This document shows positions 1-7,101 of a DNA stretch of 19,157 nt, piece by piece. This stretch comes from Rhodospirillaceae bacterium (GTDB taxonomy: Bacteria > Pseudomonadota > Alphaproteobacteria > UBA8366 > GCA-2717185). Both the position numbers and the translations under genes were made by a program. The stretch spans positions 1 through 19,157 of the forward strand of contig JABJJH010000178.1 in NCBI GenBank assembly GCA_018660965.1, read 5' to 3'. Below the pieces are notes generated by a model that had not been told where the DNA came from, did no database searches, and saw only the letters and a program-made list of their open reading frames with translations. The first letter of the stretch is position 1. Each line of letters opens with the position of its first letter.

Positions 1-1234
1 CGTAAATGGTCGGCTTGTCCGCGGCCAGGGCGTTGCGCAGACGCAGTTCAAAGGGATCGATGTCGAGTTGTTCGGCGACCTCGTCCAGAATTGCTTCGAA
101 CACATAATTGCCTTGCGGCGCGCCGGGGCCCCGATAGGCGGCGACGTTCGGGCGGTTGGAAACAACGTCCACCCCCTTCACGAGGGCATGGGGAATGTCG
201 TAGCAGGAGAACGAAAAATTACAGGCGCGGCCTACCGGCGAGCCCGGATAGCAGCCGGCCTGGAAGTTGTAAGCGCCTTCCACCGCCGTCAGCTTGCCGT
301 CCTTGGTGACCCCTACTTTGAGATGAGCGGACATGCCGGACGCCGGCCCGGTAGCGTTGAATACATCCTCGCGGGTGTTTTGCATTTTGACCGGCCGGCC
401 GCATTTTTTGGACAGCACCATCGCCACCGGTTCGAGGTAGATGATGGTCTTGCCGCCAAACCCGCCGCCGATTTCGGCCGGGATGGCCTTGATGTCGCCG
501 GTCGCCATGCCGGTGATCGCAGCGGTCAGGCTGCGGACCATGAACTGTCCCTGGCTGCTGCTCCAGATCGTGGACTGGGAATCGGGCTTGTAGCTCACGG
601 TACAGGCTTGCGGCTCGATATAGCCTTGATGAACGGCGGCGGATTTGAATTCGCGCTCGATCACCAGATCGGCCTCGGCAAAACCTTGTTCGACATCGCC
701 AGCTTTGACCACCATGGTGCTCGCAATATTGGTTGGCCCGTCGATCCCGTCGGTTTTCAGCCAATCGTGCAAAATCGGCGCGTCCGGCGCCATCGCCTCG
801 TCGACGTCGATGACATGCGGCAGCACTTCGTAGTCGACCTCGATCAGTTCCAGCGCGGCCTCGGCAACGCTTTTCGAGATTGCTGCGACCGCCGCCACTG
901 GCTGGCCAGTGTAGAGAATTTTTTCCTGGGCCATGCAGCCGCGGGAAATCCAGCGAATATCGTTCGGACCCGTCGGCAGCGGCTTGTCCAAAGGCAGCAA
1001 GGGCAGGTCGTCGCCGGTCATCACCGCCACCACGCCCTCCAATTCTCCCGCCTTGGAGGTATCGATTTTCTTGATCAGCGCGTGGGCGTGCGGGCTCCGT
1101 AGCAGCTTGCCCCAGACCATGCCGGGCATGGTGAAATCGGCCGCGTATTGCGCCGAGCCGGTGACTTTATCGATGCCGTCGGGCCGTGGAGTACTCTGGC
1201 CGATCCATTTATTTTTGAGCGACATGTCGTTCAT
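1..1234 (-). CDS. Molybdopterin-binding large subunit, xanthine dehydrogenase/CO dehydrogenase superfamily (partial, C-terminus beyond left edge)
   Basis: This frame is open from an ATG at 1234 to the left edge, giving 411 codons of a family that is usually about 700-780 residues. AAGGA precedes the start at normal spacing. The N-terminal part reads like the Ald_Xan_dh_C a/b-hammerhead domain (IDKVTGSAQYAADF near residue 20, SPHAHA near 47). The molybdopterin-binding part shows GGGFGGK ending at K262 and AYRGPGAPQG at about 366-375. The visible end (DPFELRLRNAL) is also typical. Members hydroxylate aromatic, heterocyclic or aldehyde substrates at a Mo centre together with FAD and 2Fe-2S subunits, which are not in this window. 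AYRGPGAPQ differs from the AYRCSFR loop of form I CO dehydrogenase, so true CO oxidation is unlikely; the substrate cannot be told from this half. It appears unrelated to the neighbouring secretion genes. Confidence 0.9.
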   Translation of the reverse strand, partial: MNDMSLKNKWIGQSTPRPDGIDKVTGSAQYAADFTMPGMVWGKLLRSPHAHALIKKIDTSKAGELEGVVAVMTGDDLPLLPLDKPLPTGPNDIRWISRGCMAQEKILYTGQPVAAVAAISKSVAEAALELIEVDYEVLPHVIDVDEAMAPDAPILHDWLKTDGIDGPTNIASTMVVKAGDVEQGFAEADLVIEREFKSAAVHQGYIEPQACTVSYKPDSQSTIWSSSQGQFMVRSLTAAITGMATGDIKAIPAEIGGGFGGKTIIYLEPVAMVLSKKCGRPVKMQNTREDVFNATGPASGMSAHLKVGVTKDGKLTAVEGAYNFQAGCYPGSPVGRACNFSFSCYDIPHALVKGVDVVSNRPNVAAYRGPGAPQGNYVFEAILDEVAEQLDIDPFELRLRNALAADKPTIY

Positions 1235-1290
1235 CTTTATCGTTCCTTGTCCGCAATGGTCACTGATATGGCGCCCTAGCCGGTAGTTTG

Positions 1291-1500
1291 CGGGCCGAAA
1301 AAACCTACGAGGTTCAGACGGCGCGGCATGTGCGGGCTATGGCAAACGTGGATGAACCATAGCCGTCGAGACCATCGGGAGGCAAGGCGTCTGACGGTAT
1401 TGTCAACCATTTCAATCAGGAGCGCCATCTCAACAACCGCGACATTTTCAAACGAAACCGTTCCGCCGCACTGGCTGCATGGCGTAAACATCCTGCCTAA
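1291..1500 (+). pseudogene. IS6-family transposase remnant (C-terminal end only)
   Basis: The plus-strand frame ending at the TAA of 1498-1500 encodes NHFNQERHL, then NRDIFKRNRSAALAAWRK. This is the conserved C-terminus of IS6-family DDE transposases (typically NHFN.ERHL..R..FK..R.AALAEWR). The secure part is about 1402-1500. Upstream, RAEKTYE at 1291-1311 followed in a shifted frame by FRRRGM resembles the RAENSH.PFRRRERAM block, which implies at least one frameshift and small deletions. No N-terminal part or start codon is recognisable, so it cannot make a working transposase. Antisense and out-of-frame ORFs over this stretch are not genes. Confidence 0.75.
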
Positions 1501-1540
1501 ATGTGGGAAATTATGGTCTTCAAGTGCACCTTCATTTGAG

Positions 1541-1553
1541 TCTGACAATGCCC
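1541..1553 (+). repeat. Probable right terminal inverted repeat of the left IS6 relic
   Basis: The 11-mer TCTGACAATGC begins exactly 40 nt after the transposase stop. The same 11-mer begins exactly 40 nt after the stop of the second relic (11494-11504). Equal spacing in two otherwise diverged elements points to the right IS end. It lies 34 nt beyond the hlyD stop codon. Confidence 0.6.
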
Positions 1554-1587
1554 AAGGCTCGCTTACTCCTGAAAATACCGAGAAACG

Positions 1588-2910
1588 CTAACGTTCGGAA
1601 AATGCTTGCACCAAAGCCACGTAGACCGGCGTTGTCAGGTAGCGGAGCAGGCTTTGAGATCCCGTTGTAATGTCGGCCTGGACGATCATTCCGGGGACGA
1701 TTTTGTGGCGTACTCCCTTGGTCTCTATATAATTTTGCGACAAACCGATGCGGCCCTTGAAAAAGCTCCGGCCTTTTTCGTCGGTATATGTCGTGGGGGA
1801 CACTGTCATCAATGCGCCATCGACGAGTCCGTAACGCCGCGCGTCGAAACCGCTGACTGAAACACTGGCTTTCTGACCGACAACGATATGCCCGATATCC
1901 CGGGGTTCAATTTCACTCTCGACAACGATCTGCTCATCTAGAGGGACGATGGTCATCAGCATTTGCGCCGGTTCCACAACGGCGCCGGGAGTGTTGACCT
2001 GCAGACCGTGCACGGCGCCCGCTGCTGGCGCCGTCACTGCGAGCCGATTGACCCGATCTTCCAACCGCGCGAGATTTTCACGAACTTCGGCGCGTTCGGC
2101 CATGACGCCGCTCAGAGCCTCCAGCGCCTTGCCACGTTCAACGACTTCAAGTTCGGCGCGTTCGTTCTGCGCTTCCTGTATCGCGGCGCGCGCCTGATCG
2201 ACCGCGACCCGGGCTTCAGCCAAGGCGCCTTGAACCCGGGACAGTTCGAGTTCGGTGTTGATCAGATTAATTCGGGAACCATGTCCGGATTTGAAGAGTT
2301 TCTTGCGCATCCCGACCGATTCACGCACCAAATTGTATTGTTCCTTCAGGCTTACCGCCTGTTGTTTGAAAATTTCAACCGATTGTCGCCGTTGATTGAT
2401 CCTGCTGTTGAGCACCGCAGTTTGACCTGCGATCCGCTCTCGGGTCACACGCAGAATAAATTGACCCTCGGCCACCTGATCGGTGAAATTTTGCGCCAGA
2501 TCGCCAAAGTCAGGTTCGGTCCCATCAATGAACGAACGCAAGCGCAACTCCTTGATGCGCAACGAAGCGTCTCGCGCGCGAACCTGTTTCAACTCCGCTA
2601 ACCGCAACGTTTTATCGAACTGTACAAGCACGTCGCCGGCTTTAACCAAATCACCGTTTCGAACCCGTATATCCCGGACGATCCCGCCCTCAAGATGCTG
2701 GACGACTTGCTCGTAACCGGTTGGAATAACCTTGCCTGTCGTCTTCGCCACAGAAGTGATTTCGACCAGACTCGACCAATAAACCGCAGCGCCTATCAGC
2801 CCGATAATGATCAGCCCGGCGACGACAGCGTAACGCGACGGTCCTACTTCTTCGAGAATCGCTTCCCGGGAAAGGTGCTTCATCTGGGTTCGCGAAACTG
2901 TTCGCGGCAT
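1588..2910 (-). CDS. HlyD-family type I secretion periplasmic adaptor (membrane fusion protein)
   Basis: The 440-residue product has the layout of HlyD/PrtE/LapC adaptors, which join an inner-membrane ABC exporter to an outer-membrane TolC-like channel. A short cytosolic N-terminus is followed by one transmembrane helix (about residues 27-48). A lipoyl-type motif follows (VQHLEGGIVRDIRVRNGD, near 70-87), then a long charged helical hairpin (about 105-290). After that comes a beta-barrel segment with LMTIVPLDEQIVVESEI and a C-terminal part containing VPGMIVQADITTG. GGAGG sits just upstream of the ATG. It is the third gene of a minus-strand set, 46 nt after the second ABC gene, so co-transcription is likely. 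No outer-membrane channel gene is in the window. Length is normal and I see no defect. Confidence 0.95.
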   Translation of the reverse strand: MPRTVSRTQMKHLSREAILEEVGPSRYAVVAGLIIIGLIGAAVYWSSLVEITSVAKTTGKVIPTGYEQVVQHLEGGIVRDIRVRNGDLVKAGDVLVQFDKTLRLAELKQVRARDASLRIKELRLRSFIDGTEPDFGDLAQNFTDQVAEGQFILRVTRERIAGQTAVLNSRINQRRQSVEIFKQQAVSLKEQYNLVRESVGMRKKLFKSGHGSRINLINTELELSRVQGALAEARVAVDQARAAIQEAQNERAELEVVERGKALEALSGVMAERAEVRENLARLEDRVNRLAVTAPAAGAVHGLQVNTPGAVVEPAQMLMTIVPLDEQIVVESEIEPRDIGHIVVGQKASVSVSGFDARRYGLVDGALMTVSPTTYTDEKGRSFFKGRIGLSQNYIETKGVRHKIVPGMIVQADITTGSQSLLRYLTTPVYVALVQAFSER

Positions 2911-2956
2911 TCTTTCGTCCTCCGAACCGGGTTAAACCTCGGCGTTAATCCACATT

Positions 2957-5128
2957 TTAAGCGGCGTTCAACGGCGCCAAATTCATCCGCGCCAATATGT
3001 CGCCCGGCGGCCCTTGGTCCACGACCTGTCCATTCTCCAGCAAAAGCAAACGATCACATATACGCATATGGCTTGGCCGTTGGGTGATCATGATTGTCGT
3101 CGTGCGGCCGCGGAGCAATTCCAGAGCCCGCAAAAACGCCCGTTCGTCTTCATCGTCTAGTCCGCTGGCGGGTTCGTCGAGAATGACAACCGGCGCCTTG
3201 CGTAAAAATGCCCGCGCCAAAGCCAGTTGTCGCAAAAAACCCTGTGGCACATGGGCTTCAAGTCCATCCCGAAACCGTGTGTCGAAGCCAAAGGGAAGGG
3301 CTTCAATCTTGTGTAGAAAGCCTGCCATCCGGCACGCGGCCTTCACTTCCTCAAAAGACGCAATTGGGTTCGACAAAATCAGGTTGTCGTAAAGGGAGCC
3401 GGGAAAGGCGTGATTATTCTGTGGTACGTAAGCGAGGGTTTGCCGCAGGGTAATGGGTTTGAGTTGCCGGATATCAACGCCGTCCAGGGTCACAGCGCCA
3501 GCCTGTGGCGTATAGAAACCGAGAGCAAGCTTGCTTAAGGTTGATTTTCCGGCCCCGCTGCGTCCGATGACACCAACAATTTCACCGGGCTCGACGGTGA
3601 AGCTGACGCCAAGAAGCGCCGGGTCCGAATTCGAGGAATAGCGCATGCTGACACGGTTGAACTCCAATCGTCCCTCGAACTGAATCGACGTGGTGGGGGA
3701 ATCCCCCGGTTCCTGTTCCTGGCTATACTCTAATAGCGATTCTAATTGCCGGGCGCTTTGTCGCAATTGCTCGATTTTCGTCGAGGCGCCAAACAACGCC
3801 TGTAATGGCTGCAACACGCGCCACACCAGCATCATTGTTGCGATAAGGGCGCCCATCGTCATTTCATCGTCGATCGCCAGAAAAACGCCATATGCGAGCG
3901 TTCCGGCCCCGGCGATGGTCACCAGACCTTGCGATAAGCTTTGTGAATGCTGGAAGAGGCGGGCGACATTGTGATTTGACCACGCGGCATTCGCCGACAG
4001 GCGGCGAAACCTTTCAGACCATATGTCTTCCGCGCCTTGTCGTTTGACCGTGCGCATCCACCACATCAGCTCAACCAAAAATCCGAAACGGTCTGAACGC
4101 GCATGGCCCGCCGCCGTCGTTCGAACGCCGGATTCGTGAAAGACGAACCACCCCAACAAGAGATACGCCAGCGCCAGGATTAACGGCACGACAATAACGG
4201 GCCCGCCCAGCATGAGTATGACGGCGAAAAATATCAGGACGAAGGGCAGATCCATGAAAAGAGTTGGGAGCCCGCCCGTTACCGCCTCGCGAAACGCCTC
4301 GAACTCTCGAATCCGCGTAACCTGGCCGCCAATTGGCGCCCGTTCGGTAAACCCTGGCGCCAAATGCAGTATCTGTTCCAGCACGCTGCTGGCGACCAGG
4401 TAATCGACCCTGGCGCCAATATAGGCTTGCGCCCGGGCGCGCAATGTCCGAAGTGACAACTCAAACATCGCCGCCCCACCGACGCCGACGATCAAATACG
4501 GTAGCATCTCAAGAGAATTCTTTCCGATAATCTGATCGTAAATGACCATGATCGACAAGGGCACGACCAGCGACAGGACATTGATCACGAAGCTGACGCA
4601 AAACAGCATGGAGAGCGTCCCGGCGAACTGGCGCGCGATGTTCCGCAGCCTCATTGACGCTCGCCCTCGACGTTCCGTTGACGGCGCCACGGGTTCGACC
4701 ACATAGAACGTTCCGTCCGGTAATCCGTTCATACGTTCGGTCTGGAAATAGTCAGATCCGTCGCAGGTTATAAGTTTGTCGCCGTCACGGGCGAGCACCA
4801 CCCAGGACCGCCCGATGCTTGAAACGAACAGGCAAGGACACAAACGCGCCGCCAACGATCTCGGCTTCACGTTAAGCGGTGTCGTTTTCAATCCCAGCCT
4901 CACCAAAATGTCGCGCACATCCTCGACTGAAACATCCTCCGTCTCTTCGGGAAACGCTTCAACGATTTGACGAGAGCTTCCTTGCCAATCCAACGCCGAG
5001 AGCAAGCGCAGCAAACACACGATGATGCGGTCCAACCCCTTGTCGCCGCCGTATCGGTTGTTCAACGCGTCCAACCACTGCTGGTGAAGATCGTCCGGCA
5101 ACGCTTGAATGAGGTTGATCCCACTCAT
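2957..5128 (-). CDS. Type I secretion ABC exporter with N-terminal C39-like domain and atypical ATPase motifs
   Basis: The 723-residue product has three parts. The N-terminal ~145 residues resemble the degenerate C39-like domain of HlyB/LapB-type exporters, which binds substrate rather than cutting it. A membrane domain of about six helices follows (about 165-460). The nucleotide-binding domain runs from about 485 to 710. Walker A (GRSGAGKST, K528), Q-loop Gln (YVPQ, Q570) and Walker B (VVILDE, D651/E652) are intact. The LSGGQ signature position reads VPQGF (627-631) and the H-loop histidine is Gln (Q683, ITQRPS). It overlaps the upstream ABC gene by 4 nt (ATGA), which suggests translational coupling and a heterodimer. 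The family exports unfolded RTX-type proteins with an HlyD adaptor; the divergent RTX gene is the obvious substrate. Reduced or unusual ATP hydrolysis is inferred, not shown. Confidence 0.92.
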   Translation of the reverse strand: MSGINLIQALPDDLHQQWLDALNNRYGGDKGLDRIIVCLLRLLSALDWQGSSRQIVEAFPEETEDVSVEDVRDILVRLGLKTTPLNVKPRSLAARLCPCLFVSSIGRSWVVLARDGDKLITCDGSDYFQTERMNGLPDGTFYVVEPVAPSTERRGRASMRLRNIARQFAGTLSMLFCVSFVINVLSLVVPLSIMVIYDQIIGKNSLEMLPYLIVGVGGAAMFELSLRTLRARAQAYIGARVDYLVASSVLEQILHLAPGFTERAPIGGQVTRIREFEAFREAVTGGLPTLFMDLPFVLIFFAVILMLGGPVIVVPLILALAYLLLGWFVFHESGVRTTAAGHARSDRFGFLVELMWWMRTVKRQGAEDIWSERFRRLSANAAWSNHNVARLFQHSQSLSQGLVTIAGAGTLAYGVFLAIDDEMTMGALIATMMLVWRVLQPLQALFGASTKIEQLRQSARQLESLLEYSQEQEPGDSPTTSIQFEGRLEFNRVSMRYSSNSDPALLGVSFTVEPGEIVGVIGRSGAGKSTLSKLALGFYTPQAGAVTLDGVDIRQLKPITLRQTLAYVPQNNHAFPGSLYDNLILSNPIASFEEVKAACRMAGFLHKIEALPFGFDTRFRDGLEAHVPQGFLRQLALARAFLRKAPVVILDEPASGLDDEDERAFLRALELLRGRTTTIMITQRPSHMRICDRLLLLENGQVVDQGPPGDILARMNLAPLNAA

Positions 5129-6834
5129 ACGGTCACCGTCTCGGCGCGGTTCGCGGTCACGTTCTGCTGGTCGCGCTCGCGAACCGCAATGATCCTTCCC
5201 CGATCCATGCTGACCTCCAAATCCGCAATGTTCATTAATGAAGGCCGGCTGGTGACCAGGATGATCGTCGTCCTGCCGCGCAGCTTTTCGAGTAACTGAA
5301 GTAATTTCCGGTCGGTTTGAAGATCAAGTGCGCTATTGGCTTCATCTAATAACAACAAGCGCGGTTCGCCGGCAAACGCCCGAACCAGGGCAATAAGCTG
5401 TTTTATACTGCCCGCAAGACTGTCCGACGCAGTGTCGCCGACCTTGGTCTGTAACCCATTCGGCATGCGGGCGATTACTTCATCAAGCGCCAACGAATGC
5501 GCGCCGTCAATCGCCATTGGTAATGCGGACCGGCCCTGAAACGTCGTCAGATTGTCGAGCACCGTGCCGCGAAACAACACCATGTTTTCCCGTGCAAAAC
5601 CGATTTTCCCTCGAAACGAGCGCATGTCGATATGGTCGCTGTCGATACCGTCAATCAAGAGTCGTCCCGCGTCCGGGCGTGTCAGGCCGGCCATCAGATC
5701 GAGAAGCGTGGATTGGCCGCTTCCCGCCGCACCGGTCACCACAACGATTGAACCCGCTGGGATTTCCAGCGAAATATTCCCTAATACCGGAACGTCGGAC
5801 TCGCCCCGGTTAACGGTAATGTTTTCCAGGACAATCCCTGTGTCCAAATTTGGCGCAACGGTTTCGTTCGTATCGGGACGATATTCCTGTGGCAGCGCCA
5901 TCAATGCGTCCAGCCGCTCTTCGGACAGCTTAAGATTACGCGCCTGAACCCACACGCCGATCATTCGAATCAAGGGTTGAACGGCGCGGCCCGCCAGCAA
6001 GGTTGATGCGATCAGTGTCCCACCCGTCATGGCGCCTTGAACAACATAGACGCTGCCAATCGCCGCGACTGCGAACATGGCGAGATTTCCGAACGTTGCG
6101 CCGATAGCCTGGCCCACCCCAGACAGCCGTGCGACATCCGCCACCGCTGAAGATAGGGGGCGCAGATACGCCTGGTAGCGCCGAAGGATTTGCGCTTCAA
6201 GGCCCAACCCCTTGACCGAATGAATGCCAGATAGAACCTGAAAGATGAAATTGTATCGCTGATCGTCCAGGGCGGCGCGGCGGCGTACGGCGCGATCCAG
6301 GGAAATGCCGACGAAGAAGGCCGCGATTCCCGCCAACAGAACCACCGCTATTGGCGCGAAGACGAGTGGTCCCCCAATTACCGCGATTAAGCCCAGAAAA
6401 ATAAAGACGAAGGGAAGTTCGGATATTGCAAGCAAACCATTCCCGGAGTGAAAGTCCCGCAGAGGTTCAATCGCGGAAAGCCGGTCGAGATGTGTGCCTG
6501 CCGGCACGTTTTCGAAGGCCTCGATCTCCGTGGAAAGCAGTCGATCAACAGCGCGGCGCAACGTAGCGTGCTCAAAGCGCGCCGCCGCCCAAGCAATGAT
6601 ATAACCGCGAACTGTCCTTAAAACCGCCTCGAGCACGACGACGATCACCAGCCCCAGAACAAGAAACGCAAAGGTATCCGTCGCCGCGCCGGGAATGATC
6701 CGGTCGTAGACCTGAAGAATAACCAGCGGTAACGCCAGGGTAAGTATATTCAAGGCGACCGAAGTCAGTAAAACGTCGAAACGCCTCAATGTGACCCAAA
6801 ACAAGGATCTCAGGAAACTATGCTGTTTCGCCAT
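5125..6834 (-). CDS. Type I secretion ABC exporter, PrtD-like half-transporter with degenerate ATPase domain
   Basis: The 569-residue product has an exporter membrane domain (about 15-305) and a nucleotide-binding domain (about 335-550), without the N-terminal C39-like domain of its partner. Key ATPase residues are changed. Walker A reads GAAGSGQST, with Gln (Q374, codon CAA) in place of the invariant Lys. The Q-loop position is Glu (E416). LSGGQ reads LAGSI (473-477). The H-loop His is Ser (S529, VTSRPS). Walker B keeps LLLLDE (D497/E498). The frame is intact over full length, so this is not a decayed gene. It probably forms the catalytically weak half of a heterodimer with the downstream ABC protein, whose start codon overlaps its stop. 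No strong ribosome-binding site precedes the ATG; an AAGG lies about 13 nt upstream. First gene of the minus-strand exporter set. Confidence 0.92.
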   Translation of the reverse strand: MAKQHSFLRSLFWVTLRRFDVLLTSVALNILTLALPLVILQVYDRIIPGAATDTFAFLVLGLVIVVVLEAVLRTVRGYIIAWAAARFEHATLRRAVDRLLSTEIEAFENVPAGTHLDRLSAIEPLRDFHSGNGLLAISELPFVFIFLGLIAVIGGPLVFAPIAVVLLAGIAAFFVGISLDRAVRRRAALDDQRYNFIFQVLSGIHSVKGLGLEAQILRRYQAYLRPLSSAVADVARLSGVGQAIGATFGNLAMFAVAAIGSVYVVQGAMTGGTLIASTLLAGRAVQPLIRMIGVWVQARNLKLSEERLDALMALPQEYRPDTNETVAPNLDTGIVLENITVNRGESDVPVLGNISLEIPAGSIVVVTGAAGSGQSTLLDLMAGLTRPDAGRLLIDGIDSDHIDMRSFRGKIGFARENMVLFRGTVLDNLTTFQGRSALPMAIDGAHSLALDEVIARMPNGLQTKVGDTASDSLAGSIKQLIALVRAFAGEPRLLLLDEANSALDLQTDRKLLQLLEKLRGRTTIILVTSRPSLMNIADLEVSMDRGRIIAVRERDQQNVTANRAETVTV

Positions 6835-6983
6835 TGGCGTCTAATGCCTTAACTATCTAACGGAGGTTATAAAATTTCACCCGGACTGGTCGCCGCCCAA
6901 GGGGTTTGTATGAAGACAGTTGTAAATTCAGCGCGATGCCAGCGCCAAAAACAGGAATAACTTCTATATCGCGGGTCCCCAAA

Positions 6984-7016
6984 TTGAACGATGTTTACCA
7001 TTCATATTATTTATAA
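6984..7016 (+). promoter_or_regulatory. Candidate promoter for the RTX gene
   Basis: In the 267-bp divergent spacer, TTGAAC (6984-6989) and TATTAT (7005-7010) are separated by 15 nt, a slightly short sigma70-like arrangement. It would start transcription near 7017, upstream of the palindrome at 7024-7043. The surrounding DNA is AT-rich, so chance matches are likely. No convincing promoter for the opposite-strand exporter genes was identified; TATAAC on the minus strand (6871-6866) is the best -10 candidate but has no good -35. Confidence 0.3.
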
Positions 7017-7023
7017 CTTCACC

Positions 7024-7043
7024 TTTATTAATATATTAATAAA
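7024..7043. promoter_or_regulatory. 20-bp perfect AT-only palindrome, candidate operator
   Basis: The half-site TTTATTAATA is followed at once by its exact reverse complement, giving a perfect 20-bp dyad made only of A and T in an otherwise GC-rich region. It is centred about 68 nt upstream of the RTX start and lies in the spacer shared with the divergent exporter genes. It could bind a dimeric regulator or a nucleoid protein. No T-run or GC stem supports a terminator. Confidence 0.45.
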
Positions 7044-7101
7044 ATTCCAGGCATGATGTTTTCTCGCTGAATTCTCGGCGCTGAATACAAAGGAAACAGA
7101 G

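Noticed and set aside
68..1102. 344-codon plus-strand open frame
   Set aside because: It is antisense to the molybdenum hydroxylase large subunit, whose minus-strand translation shows GGGFGGK and AYRGPGAPQG; the plus-strand product has no family features.
1..1234. Form I CO dehydrogenase (coxL) identity
   Set aside because: The active-site loop reads AYRGPGAPQ, not the AYRCSFR of form I CO dehydrogenase, so only the superfamily can be named.
1276..1548. 90-codon minus-strand frame with Cys pairs that looks like a small zinc-binding protein
   Set aside because: It is antisense to the IS6 transposase tail, starts at a TTG without a ribosome-binding site, and its Cys codons are explained by the opposite strand.
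1963..2601. 212-codon plus-strand frame
   Set aside because: It is antisense to the well-supported HlyD adaptor and shows no domain.
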